This document shows positions 5,837 through 14,082 of a stretch of DNA of 36,716 bases, piece after piece. A program made the translations under genes and the position numbers. The stretch comes from Clostridium lundense DSM 17049 (GTDB lineage Bacteria; Bacillota; Clostridia; Clostridiales; Clostridiaceae): positions 1 through 36,716 of the forward strand of contig NZ_JHVC01000029.1 of the NCBI RefSeq assembly GCF_000619945.1. The letters run 5' to 3'. Position 1 is the first letter of the stretch; every line of letters starts with the position of its first letter. The notes below the pieces were generated by a model. That model had not been told where the DNA came from. It ran no database searches and saw only the letters and a program-made list of their open reading frames with translations.

Positions 5837-8194
5837 ATGGTAAATTACAAGAAATATAATAAGAGAATTAGGAGTACTGTAGTGGCAACAGCATTACTTG
5901 TTAATATAATAGCTCCTATTAATGTACAAGCATTAGGAAATTTTGATATAAAATCTAGCTTTATATCTAAAGAAATTAATGAGAGAAGATTAAATATAGC
6001 ACCAAACATAACACAAAAATTATATACTTTTAGAGACAAGGATAACAAGAAACAAGAAATGTTTGTAGTAGAAGTATATACAAAAAACAATAATGCAAGC
6101 ATTGAAGCAGGAACTCCAAATAATAAAGATGCGTTTGGTATGCAAAAGGTATCATTACAAGCTAAAGCAGAACAAACTGATATCGAACATGTAATAGCAG
6201 CTGTAAATGGTGATTTTTATTATATGGTAACTGGAGAACCAATAGGAGTAATTCATAAAGATGGACGAGCAGTAAGATCAAAACATGATCCGAAGTGGAA
6301 TTTTTTTGCTATTAAAAGAGATGGAACACCAATAATTGGGGATAGCAAAACATATGATGAAGTAAAAGGTGATTTAGAAGAGGCATTAGGAGGAAATGCT
6401 ATTTTAGTAAAAGACGGTAGCGTTTATCAAACTCCACCTGTAGGATCCTACAGAGAACCAAGAACAGCAGTAGGTATAAAGGAAGACGGAACAGTATTTT
6501 TTGTTGCTATAGACGGAAAACAAGAACCTTATTCTGCAGGAATATCTGTTAAAGATTTAGCTAATTTAATGATTGATATGGGAGCTGTACAAGCTTTAAA
6601 TTTAGATGGAGGCGGATCAACAACTTTTGTAGGGAAAAAGCCTGGAACTGATAATTTAACTGTATGGAACAGACCTTCAGACGGGGTAGAAAGAAATGTT
6701 GCAAATTCATGGCTAGCAGTTACAAGAGTTGAACCAACTAATGTATTTGCACAAGCTCATATTCAACCTTTTGATAGAACTTATACTCCAGAATCCACTA
6801 TTAATTTTCAAGCAATAGGAATGGATGAATCTGGTTCACCAGCTGCACTACCTTCTGAAGGATTAGAATGGTCTATTGCAGATAAATCTTTTGGAGATAT
6901 GTATAATAGTGGAATGTTCATATCCAATGGAAAGTTAGGACAAACTGAGGTTTTACTTTGTTATAATAAAAAAGTGGTTGGAAGAACGTGGATAGAAATT
7001 GCTAAACCAGATGAGGTATATAGTAATGTGAAAAATATTAAAGTTAATAAAAATTCTAATGCAAATATAAATATTTATTGCAAGTATAGAGAAAGAGATG
7101 TTATATTAAAAAACAATGATATTTTATGGGAAGTACCAGAAGAAGTTGGAACAATAGATGAACATGGCGTTTTACATACTAAAGATAGAGATGTAGCAGG
7201 AAAAATAACTGCTAAAATTAAAGGAACAAATATTTCTACTACTATAGACGTATTAGTAGGGGATCCATCTCAAATTAATAAGATTAAAATAGCAAATAAG
7301 ACAAGAATAGCTGGTGCAAGCAGATTTAATACTGCAACATCTATAGCCAAAAAACTATATGGAGATAAAGTTTCCAATGTAGTTATTGCAAATGCATATA
7401 ACTTTGCAGATCAGATATCAGCAAGTGTCTTAGGAGACAAATTAAAGGCTCCTGTACTTTTGATTGGGAATAATCCACAACAGGATAAAGAAGCATTAAC
7501 ATATATAAAACAGAGTATGGAAAAGGGTGGAAAGGTATTTTTAGTTGGAGGAAAGAATTCAATAGGGGATGCTTTAGTAGGCTCTATAAAATCCTTAGGA
7601 AATAACAATATAGAAAGAATAGAAGGCAAAGATATATATGAAACTCATATTAAAATAAATGACAGATTAAATGTGGAAAAAGGAACTCCAATAATAATAG
7701 CTAGTGGTGAAGGTTTTGCTGATGCATTAAGTGCGGCTACTATAGCTCAAATTAACAAATATCCAATAGTGCTTACTGAAAAAAATAATTTATCTAAAGC
7801 AGCAGAAACATATATAAAGAATATAAGCCCATCTAAAGTTTACATTATAGGTGGTGAAGGAGTAGTAAGCGGAAATGTTAAGGATGCTGTAAGTAATATT
7901 ACTAAATTAAGTGATAGTGATATAGTAAGAATCAGTGGAGCAGATAGATATAAAACCAATATGAGTGTATTAAATTATTTTAATATAGAAGGAGATACTG
8001 TAGCAATAGCTTCAGGAGTAAGCTTCCCAGATTCATTAGTAGGAAGTGTATATGCAGGTAATAACAATGCTCCTATATTATTAGTTAATAATACAATGGA
8101 TTTATCTGAACAAAGTAGATATGTTTACTCAAAAGGATACAAAAATTGCATCATATTTGGTGGTGAAGGAGTAGTAAGCAGTAAGTTATTTTAG
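5837..8194 (+). CDS. Secreted phosphodiester glycosidase (NAGPA domain) with three CWB2 cell-wall repeats
   Basis: A 785-residue exported protein with AGGAGGAA 8 nt before ATG. Residues 1-32 are a signal peptide (basic start, hydrophobic core, NVQALG cleavage region). Residues about 60-300 match the NAGPA/phosphodiester glycosidase domain (VNGDFYY near 122, PIGVIHKDG, EPRTAVGIK, LNLDGGGSTTF near 253), named after the human enzyme that uncovers mannose-6-phosphate and found in bacterial exopolysaccharide proteins. Residues about 305-470 look like Ig-like linkers. The C-terminus has three CWB2 repeats beginning near 490 (RIAGASRFNTA), 592 (RIEGKDIYET) and 694 (RISGADRYKT), which in clostridia anchor proteins noncovalently to secondary cell-wall polymer. 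The enzyme probably acts on surface glycans at the wall; its substrate is unknown. Confidence 0.88.
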   Translation: MVNYKKYNKRIRSTVVATALLVNIIAPINVQALGNFDIKSSFISKEINERRLNIAPNITQKLYTFRDKDNKKQEMFVVEVYTKNNNASIEAGTPNNKDAFGMQKVSLQAKAEQTDIEHVIAAVNGDFYYMVTGEPIGVIHKDGRAVRSKHDPKWNFFAIKRDGTPIIGDSKTYDEVKGDLEEALGGNAILVKDGSVYQTPPVGSYREPRTAVGIKEDGTVFFVAIDGKQEPYSAGISVKDLANLMIDMGAVQALNLDGGGSTTFVGKKPGTDNLTVWNRPSDGVERNVANSWLAVTRVEPTNVFAQAHIQPFDRTYTPESTINFQAIGMDESGSPAALPSEGLEWSIADKSFGDMYNSGMFISNGKLGQTEVLLCYNKKVVGRTWIEIAKPDEVYSNVKNIKVNKNSNANINIYCKYRERDVILKNNDILWEVPEEVGTIDEHGVLHTKDRDVAGKITAKIKGTNISTTIDVLVGDPSQINKIKIANKTRIAGASRFNTATSIAKKLYGDKVSNVVIANAYNFADQISASVLGDKLKAPVLLIGNNPQQDKEALTYIKQSMEKGGKVFLVGGKNSIGDALVGSIKSLGNNNIERIEGKDIYETHIKINDRLNVEKGTPIIIASGEGFADALSAATIAQINKYPIVLTEKNNLSKAAETYIKNISPSKVYIIGGEGVVSGNVKDAVSNITKLSDSDIVRISGADRYKTNMSVLNYFNIEGDTVAIASGVSFPDSLVGSVYAGNNNAPILLVNNTMDLSEQSRYVYSKGYKNCIIFGGEGVVSSKLF

Positions 8195-8220
8195 ACAATA
8201 TAATATTATCCAATTATTTA

Positions 8221-8257
8221 GGCTATTGATGACATTTTATCAATAGCCCATTTTTTA
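8221..8257 (+). terminator. Rho-independent terminator
   Basis: GGCTATTGAT (8221-8230) pairs perfectly with ATCAATAGCC (8239-8248) around an 8-nt loop, followed by CATTTTTT. It ends the phosphodiester glycosidase transcript and may also stop the convergent marR transcript. Confidence 0.85.
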
Positions 8258-8260
8258 TAA

Positions 8261-8704
8261 TCATTTTATTTTTCCTAATATATCTATAACCCCTGTTACA
8301 TGATGGCCTAAATATTCTAAATCTTCAGAAGAGAGAACGGATATTTTTTCGGATAAAGTATTTTTTATCATTTCTTCTTGTTTTTTTATAAATTCATGGG
8401 CTTTGCTTGTTAATTCAATTCGTAATATTCTTCTATCATTTGGGTCATTATATCTATTGACCATATTTTCAGAAACTAATTTATCAATTATAGGGGTCAT
8501 GTTAGGTTTAGAAATTAGAAGATTTTTAGCAATCTCTGAAATAGAAGAATCCCCATTATGCTTTAGATAAAGTATTACTTTAACATGGGATGGTGGTATG
8601 GGAAGGTTTTTCATCATTTCATCATGATTAAATATTTTTCTGTGTAAATTTAACATTAAATTATATAAGTCTTTAGAGAGATTATTGAGTTTAGTATCAC
8701 TCAT
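8261..8704 (-). CDS. MarR-family transcriptional regulator
   Basis: A 147-residue regulator with a winged helix-turn-helix (about 35-105): VILYLKHNGDSSISEIAKNL, then ISKPNMTPIIDKLVSENMVNR and the wing NDPNDRRILRIELT. The DRR wing motif is typical of MarR proteins, dimeric repressors whose DNA binding is relieved by phenolic compounds, drugs or oxidants. It starts at ATG with AAGGAGGA upstream. The gene is divergent from a two-subunit ABC multidrug exporter and the shared 200-bp intergenic region has an inverted repeat at the exporter promoter, so this protein probably represses the exporter and perhaps itself. The ligand is not evident. Confidence 0.9.
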   Translation of the reverse strand: MSDTKLNNLSKDLYNLMLNLHRKIFNHDEMMKNLPIPPSHVKVILYLKHNGDSSISEIAKNLLISKPNMTPIIDKLVSENMVNRYNDPNDRRILRIELTSKAHEFIKKQEEMIKNTLSEKISVLSSEDLEYLGHHVTGVIDILGKIK

Positions 8705-8743
8705 ACTTATCCTCCTTAGTGAATTTTTTTGATTTCAAAATAT

Positions 8744-8772
8744 ATTATAGTATATTTTCAATAATTATACAA
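8744..8772 (-). promoter_or_regulatory. Sigma-A-type promoter of marR
   Basis: On the minus strand TTGTAT (8767-8772) and TATAAT (8744-8749) are exactly 17 nt apart and point toward the marR start at 8704. The promoter faces away from the ABC exporter promoter in the same intergenic region. Confidence 0.6.
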
Positions 8773-8801
8773 TAATAAAAGTTATAAAAATATAAAAGTT
8801 A

Positions 8802-8830
8802 TTGACATAGTAAAATTATTTAAATATAAT
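8802..8830 (+). promoter_or_regulatory. Consensus sigma-A promoter of the ABC exporter operon
   Basis: TTGACA (8802-8807) and TATAAT (8825-8830) match the consensus perfectly with a 17-nt spacer, about 77 bp before the exporter start codon. Such a strong promoter would need repression, fitting the adjacent MarR gene. Confidence 0.8.
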
Positions 8831-8831
8831 A

Positions 8832-8847
8832 GTTATAAAATTATAAC
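8832..8847. promoter_or_regulatory. Probable MarR operator
   Basis: GTTATAA (8832-8838) and TTATAAC (8841-8847) are a perfect inverted repeat with a 2-nt centre, starting 1 nt after the -10 box and covering the transcription start. Further GTTAT half-sites occur at about 8781 and 8798. The size (16 bp) and position suit a MarR dimer blocking polymerase; binding is inferred. Confidence 0.6.
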
Positions 8848-8906
8848 AATATAGAACGTGGGAAATAATTATTTGTAAAACAGATAGAAATGGAGAGATG
8901 CACCAA

Positions 8907-11183
8907 ATGTTAAAGATAATTAAACATCTAAAACCTTTTATGGCATCAATAATTTTGGTAATAGGTCTTTTATTTGTTCAGGCTGTATGTGACCTGTCGT
9001 TGCCAGATTATATGTCGAATATTGTAAATATAGGTATTCAACAAGGAGGAGTAGAAAACGCAGTTCCTAAAGTAATCCGTAAAAGCGAGTTTGATAAAAT
9101 TAAGATTTTTTTGAGTGAGGATGACAAGAAAAAAGTAGAAGATAATTATGTGCTATTAGATAAAAAAAATCTTTCTAAAAGTGAGTTAGAGGATTATGTA
9201 AAACAGTATCCATTGCTTAATAGTGAACCACTTTATAAACTTAATACAAAAGATAAAGAGAAAATTGAGGAACTTAACAGCATACTAGGTAAACCAGTAT
9301 TAGCTGTTGGTGGAATAGAAAAAGGTGGTATATCAGCCTTGTCTTCTGCTATGCCAGGAGCAGCTTCTGAAAAAAATAAAATTAATGTAGGAAAAAGCTT
9401 TACCAATATTCCGGCTAACTCAGATCCATTTTTAATAATTTCAAAAATGACTAAAGAACAAATTAATGGAATAAAAGATAAAATAGATGATAAGTTTAAG
9501 GATATGCCAGATAGCATGATTACGCAGTCTGCAGTTACATTTATCCATAAAGAGTACCAAACTATAGGAATAGATACAGATAAGCTTCAATCAAATTTTA
9601 TTCTTACTGCAGGAGGGAAAATGTTACTTTTAGCTCTACTCAGTATGGTTGCAACAGTTATAGTTGGCTTACTTTCTGCAAGAGTTGCAGCTAGTCTTGG
9701 GAAAAACCTTAGACAGAAGGTATTTAAAAAGGTAACAAGTTTCTCTAACACAGAATTTGATAAATTTTCAACAGCTTCTTTGATTACAAGAAGTACAAAT
9801 GATATTCAGCAAGTACAAACTTTAATGGTAATGTTACTTAGAATAGTATTCTATGCTCCAATTTTGGGTATAGGCGGTGTAATTAAGGTACTTAACACTG
9901 ATACCTCAATGGGATGGATTATAGCAGTTGCAGTTATGGCAATTCTAACTTTAGTTATTGTTCTATTTAGTATAGCCATACCTAAGTTTAAGAGTGTACA
10001 AAAACTAGTGGATAGGATAAATTTAATAACTCGTGAATCTTTAATAGGTATGCTAGTTATTCGTGCTTTTAACACTCAAAAGTATGAAGAAAAGAAGTTT
10101 GAAAAAGCCAATCAAGATTTAACAAGAACAAATTTGGTGATAAGTCGTTTAATGACAGTAATGATGCCAATGATGATGCTTATAATGAATGTTATAACTG
10201 TACTAATTATATGGGTTGGTGCACATCAAGTTGATGCAGGAAATATGCAGGTAGGTAATATGATGGCATTTATGCAATACACAATGCAAATAATTATGGC
10301 GTTTTTAATGATTTCTATGGTATCAGTTATGCTTCCTCGTGCTTCTGTATCATCACAACGTATAGCTGAAGTTTTAGATACTGAAATTATAATTAACGAT
10401 CCAAAGGAACCAAAAAAATTCTCTTCAGATAAGAAAGGATATATAGAATTTAAGAATGTTTATTTCAGATACCCAGGAGCTGAAGAAGATTTGCTTTCTA
10501 ATATTACATTTACTGCTAAACCTGGGGAAACTACTGCTTTTATTGGAAGTACAGGTAGTGGTAAATCAACCATAATAAATTTAATTCCACGTTTTTATGA
10601 TGTTACAAATGGAGAAATATTAATAGATGGTACTGATATAAGGCATGTACCACAAAAAGAGTTGAGGGAAAAAATAGGTTACGTACCGCAAAAGGGGATT
10701 TTATTCTCAGGTACCATAGAAAGCAATATTAAATATGGTAAAAAGGACGCAACAGAAGAAGAAATAATAAAGGCAGGGGAAATAGCTCAAGCTATGGAAT
10801 TTATTAATGCTAAGCCTGAAAGATTTAAAACTGAGATATCACAGGGAGGTACAAATGTTTCAGGAGGGCAAAAACAAAGACTTTCTATTGCTCGTGCTCT
10901 TGCTAAGAAGCCAGAAATATTTATCTTTGATGATAGTTTCTCAGCTCTTGATTTTAAGACAGATAAGGCATTACGTAAGGCTTTGAAGGATGAAACTTCA
11001 AGTACTACTGTTTTAATTGTTGCACAAAGGATAAGTACAATAATGAATGCAGATAGGATTATTGTACTTGATGAAGGTAAAATAGTAGGAAATGGTACTC
11101 ATAAGGAACTTATGGAAAACTGTGAGGTTTATAGGCAAATTGCATTATCACAACTTTCAAGGGAGGAACTTGCTAATGAGTAA
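8907..11183 (+). CDS. ABC exporter subunit 1 with a large external insert and Asp in place of the Walker B Glu
   Basis: A 758-residue type IV ABC half-transporter. I choose the ATG at 8907, 9 nt after GGAGAG; the ATG at 8898 abuts that site. After TM1 (about 11-35) an extracytoplasmic insert of about 190 residues, with a Gly/Ala-rich part, precedes TM2 (about 235-260). This makes it much longer than the usual 580-600 residues and resembles BmrD-type subunits. The ATPase domain (about 515-758) has Walker A GSTGSGKST near 546, signature VSGGQKQR near 651 and Walker B IFIFDDSFSALD, with Asp at the catalytic Glu position. It overlaps the next gene by 8 bp and should form a heterodimer that exports drugs or peptides. 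Control by the divergent MarR protein is likely. Confidence 0.9.
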   Translation: MLKIIKHLKPFMASIILVIGLLFVQAVCDLSLPDYMSNIVNIGIQQGGVENAVPKVIRKSEFDKIKIFLSEDDKKKVEDNYVLLDKKNLSKSELEDYVKQYPLLNSEPLYKLNTKDKEKIEELNSILGKPVLAVGGIEKGGISALSSAMPGAASEKNKINVGKSFTNIPANSDPFLIISKMTKEQINGIKDKIDDKFKDMPDSMITQSAVTFIHKEYQTIGIDTDKLQSNFILTAGGKMLLLALLSMVATVIVGLLSARVAASLGKNLRQKVFKKVTSFSNTEFDKFSTASLITRSTNDIQQVQTLMVMLLRIVFYAPILGIGGVIKVLNTDTSMGWIIAVAVMAILTLVIVLFSIAIPKFKSVQKLVDRINLITRESLIGMLVIRAFNTQKYEEKKFEKANQDLTRTNLVISRLMTVMMPMMMLIMNVITVLIIWVGAHQVDAGNMQVGNMMAFMQYTMQIIMAFLMISMVSVMLPRASVSSQRIAEVLDTEIIINDPKEPKKFSSDKKGYIEFKNVYFRYPGAEEDLLSNITFTAKPGETTAFIGSTGSGKSTIINLIPRFYDVTNGEILIDGTDIRHVPQKELREKIGYVPQKGILFSGTIESNIKYGKKDATEEEIIKAGEIAQAMEFINAKPERFKTEISQGGTNVSGGQKQRLSIARALAKKPEIFIFDDSFSALDFKTDKALRKALKDETSSTTVLIVAQRISTIMNADRIIVLDEGKIVGNGTHKELMENCEVYRQIALSQLSREELANE

Positions 11184-13038
11184 TAAGGAAACAAATAATA
11201 AAAGATCAGATGGCTATGGCGGTAGACATATGGGCGGTATGGGAAAAGTCGAGAAGGCAAAAGATTTTAAGGGAACAATGAATAAATTAAACCAGTATTT
11301 AAAGCCATATAGTTTAGCAATAATTACTGTAATTATTTTTGCTATAGGTAGCGCGGCTTTTTCTATAGTAGGGCCTAAGATTTTAGGTAAGGCTACTACA
11401 AAACTTTTTCAAGGTTTAGTAAATAAAGTCATGGGAGTAGCAGGAGCCGCAATTGACTTTGAATATATAGGCAATATTGTGATTTTGCTTCTTGGATTAT
11501 ATATAATTAGTGCGGTATTTTCCTTTGTACAAGGATATATAATGTCAGGCATAGCACAGAAAGTATCTTATAAAATGAGAAAAGAAATTTCTCAAAAGAT
11601 TAATCGTATGCCACTTAAATATTTTGATACCAAGACTCATGGAGAAGTATTATCAAGAGTTACTAATGATGTTGATACTGTGAGTCAAACTTTAAATCAG
11701 AGTATGTCCCAGATTATAACATCAGTTATTACAATAATTGGTGTTCTAATAATGATGATATCAATAAGCTGGCAAATGACTATAGTAGCACTTTTAATAT
11801 TACCAATATCAATGACATTAATAATGGCAGTGGTAAAGAAATCACAAAAATATTTTAAGTCTCAACAAGAGTTTTTGGGTCATGTTAATGGTCAGGTAGA
11901 AGAAGTTTACGGTGGCCATAATATAATAAAGGCTTTTAACAGAGAAGAAGAAGCAGTTATAAAATTTGAGGAACTTAATAATAACCTTTATAACTCTGCA
12001 TGGAAGTCTCAATTTCTATCTGGAATGATGATGCCTATTATGACTTTTATCGGAAATATAGGTTATGTAGCAGTATCTATTTTAGGTGGATGGCTTGCAA
12101 TAAAGAAAACTATTGAAGTTGGAGATATATTATCTTTCATTCAATATATTAGAACTTTTACTCAACCAATAGCACAAGTAGCTCAGATAGCTAATGTTCT
12201 TCAATCAACAGCAGCTGCTGCTGAAAGAGTCTTTGAATTTTTAGAGGAGGAAGAAGAGGTTCCAGAATCTAAAAATCCAGTTAAACTTGAAGAAGTTAGG
12301 GGAGAAGTTACATTTAAAGATGTTCAATTTGGGTATAATCCAGACAAGATTATAATAAACGATTTCTCAGCTCACATTAAGCCTGGCCAAAAGGTAGCGA
12401 TAGTGGGACCAACAGGAGCAGGTAAAACTACTATGATCAAGCTTTTAATGCGCTTTTATGATTTAAATAACGGATCTATATTAATTGATGGTCATGATAT
12501 AAAGGATTTTAAAAGAGAAGATTTACGTAATATGTTTGGTATGGTACTTCAAGATACTTGGTTATTTAATGGTTCTATAATGGAAAATATTCGTTATGGT
12601 AAATTAGATGCAACAGATGAAGAGGTTATTGAAGCAGCTAAAGCAGCTCATGTTCACCATTTTGTAAAAGCTCTACCAAATGGATATAATATGGAACTTA
12701 ACGAAGAGGCAAGTAATATATCTCAAGGACAAAAGCAACTGTTAACTATTGCACGTGCAATTTTATCTAATCCTAATATATTAATTCTTGATGAAGCAAC
12801 AAGTTCAGTTGATACTCGTACGGAAGTTTTTATTCAAAAGGCTATGGAAAATTTGATGGAAAACAGAACAAGCTTTATTATTGCCCATAGATTATCAACA
12901 ATCCGTAATGCAGATTTAATTCTTGTAATGAAGGATGGAGATATTGTAGAGCAAGGTAACCATGAAGAATTATTAAAGGCTAATGGATTCTATGCTTCTC
13001 TATATAATAGTCAGTTTGAAAATATGGATGCTTCTTAA
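11176..13038 (+). CDS. ABC exporter subunit 2 (canonical Walker B, degenerate signature)
   Basis: A 620-residue ABC half-transporter. The ATG at 11176 lies within the end of the upstream gene and follows GGGAGGAAC, so it is preferred over an in-frame start 84 bp earlier. A Gly/Met-rich N-terminus (YGGRHMGGMGKVEK) precedes six membrane helices (about 35-330), as in LmrD/BmrC-like partners. The ATPase domain has Walker A GPTGAGKTT near 411, signature ISQGQKQ rather than LSGGQ, and canonical Walker B ILILDEATSSVD. With subunit 1 (Asp at its Walker B) this predicts one degenerate and one catalytic ATP site, typical of heterodimeric exporters. The overlapping genes imply translational coupling and equal stoichiometry. 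The substrate is not determinable. Confidence 0.92.
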   Translation: MSNKETNNKRSDGYGGRHMGGMGKVEKAKDFKGTMNKLNQYLKPYSLAIITVIIFAIGSAAFSIVGPKILGKATTKLFQGLVNKVMGVAGAAIDFEYIGNIVILLLGLYIISAVFSFVQGYIMSGIAQKVSYKMRKEISQKINRMPLKYFDTKTHGEVLSRVTNDVDTVSQTLNQSMSQIITSVITIIGVLIMMISISWQMTIVALLILPISMTLIMAVVKKSQKYFKSQQEFLGHVNGQVEEVYGGHNIIKAFNREEEAVIKFEELNNNLYNSAWKSQFLSGMMMPIMTFIGNIGYVAVSILGGWLAIKKTIEVGDILSFIQYIRTFTQPIAQVAQIANVLQSTAAAAERVFEFLEEEEEVPESKNPVKLEEVRGEVTFKDVQFGYNPDKIIINDFSAHIKPGQKVAIVGPTGAGKTTMIKLLMRFYDLNNGSILIDGHDIKDFKREDLRNMFGMVLQDTWLFNGSIMENIRYGKLDATDEEVIEAAKAAHVHHFVKALPNGYNMELNEEASNISQGQKQLLTIARAILSNPNILILDEATSSVDTRTEVFIQKAMENLMENRTSFIIAHRLSTIRNADLILVMKDGDIVEQGNHEELLKANGFYASLYNSQFENMDAS

Positions 13039-13092
13039 AAAAGTGATATAATAATATTAAAGTTTTATGTAACAGCTAAGGAGTGTTTTTAG

Positions 13093-13752
13093 ATGAATAA
13101 GAATTGCTTTGTTTCATGGAGTGGAGGAAAAGATTCATGTCTTGCTTTGTATAAAGCTATAGAACAGGGATATACTCCCAAGAAGTTGTTTACAATGTTT
13201 AGTATAGAAAATGATATAACTTCAGCACATAGATTAAGAGAAGATATTATAAAAGCTCAAGCGGATGCAATTGAAATTGAGAATTTACTTGGAAAAGCAT
13301 TGTTTGATGATTATGAAAAAGTATTTATTTCTAACCTTAAATCCTTTAAGGAAGAAGGTATGGAGTATGGTATTTTTGGCGACATTGATTTAGAGGAACA
13401 TAAGGAGTGGGAAGATAAGGTATGTGAAAAAGTTCTCATGAAAGCCGTTTTACCATTGTGGCAAAGAAATAGAAAGGAAATTGTAAAAGAATTTTTAGAT
13501 TTGGGATTTAAAGCAAAAATAGTAGTAGTTAATACAACAATGCTTCCTGTTAGTTTTTTAGGTAAGGACTTAAGTTATTCATTAATGAGAGAAATTGAAG
13601 AGGTTGGTGCAGATGTATGTGGTGAAAATGGCGAATATCACACAATAGTGTATGACGGACCAATTTTTAAACATGCAGTTGAACTAGAATTTGGCAGTGA
13701 CATAATACCTATAGAGAAAAAATGGGCTAAGATTGAAGTAGTAATTAAGTAA
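13093..13752 (+). CDS. PP-loop ATP pyrophosphatase of the Dph6/DUF71 family
   Basis: A 219-residue cytosolic protein with the PP-loop SGGKDS at 10-15, which binds ATP and generates adenylated intermediates, and the later family motifs EYGIFGDIDLEEHKEW and CGENGEYHTIVYDGP (EYHT). It aligns in type with archaeal/eukaryotic Dph6, the diphthine-ammonia ligase of elongation factor 2. Bacteria lack diphthamide, so the common database name is probably wrong and the real reaction is likely another ATP-dependent amidation or thiolation, possibly in cofactor metabolism. Start ATG follows AAGGAG. It sits 54 bp after the ABC exporter and ends at a good terminator, so it may be co-transcribed with the exporter; no functional link is evident. 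Confidence 0.82.
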   Translation: MNKNCFVSWSGGKDSCLALYKAIEQGYTPKKLFTMFSIENDITSAHRLREDIIKAQADAIEIENLLGKALFDDYEKVFISNLKSFKEEGMEYGIFGDIDLEEHKEWEDKVCEKVLMKAVLPLWQRNRKEIVKEFLDLGFKAKIVVVNTTMLPVSFLGKDLSYSLMREIEEVGADVCGENGEYHTIVYDGPIFKHAVELEFGSDIIPIEKKWAKIEVVIK

Positions 13753-13774
13753 GTGTAAAAATATAAACAATGAT

Positions 13775-13819
13775 AAAAAACACCCTAAGCATATCAAAAC
13801 AGCGCTAAGGGTGTTTTTG
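13775..13819 (+). terminator. Rho-independent terminator
   Basis: AAAACACCCT (13777-13786) pairs with AGGGTGTTTT around 13808-13817; inside, AGC/GCT adds three pairs after one mismatch. A T-run forms the 3' end. It closes the PP-loop ATPase transcript. Confidence 0.75.
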
Positions 13820-13907
13820 TATATAAATTTATACAATATATATAAATTTTAAATTTTATCTAATGAATACTATTGGAAGCTAGGAAACACTTTATTCGAC
13901 AAAATGA

Positions 13908-13936
13908 TTGAAAAAAACTGATTTTACGAATATAAT
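13908..13936 (+). promoter_or_regulatory. Sigma-A promoter of the hydrogenase-chemoreceptor gene, with a long leader
   Basis: TTGAAA (13908-13913) and TATAAT (13931-13936) are separated by exactly 17 nt. Transcription from about 13943 would give an untranslated leader of about 140 nt before the ATG at 14083. The leader holds two weak hairpins (around 13963-13980 and GTTG-CAAC at about 13994-14006), but I recognise no known riboswitch. The rest of the 13819-14082 gap shows no gene. Confidence 0.65.
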
Positions 13937-14082
13937 TAATAGGTGGGAATACGTTTACAACTATGATTTAGTTATAGCCTTTTTATATTAAGTTGGATGT
14001 CAACTATGGGGTGAAATTTTCATAGATGTAGATGATGAGGCAAAATATGGAGATACACTAATAAATTATGAGGTGGCTTGCA

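Noticed and set aside
11092..11175. Longer N-terminus of ABC subunit 2
   Set aside because: The extra 28 codons lie within the upstream gene and lack a ribosome site; the ATG at 11176 has a good one and starts the normal N-terminus.
13937..14082. FMN or c-di-GMP riboswitch before the hydrogenase-chemoreceptor gene
   Set aside because: GGGGTGAAAT recalls part of the FMN element, but the other conserved FMN or c-di-GMP segments are absent.
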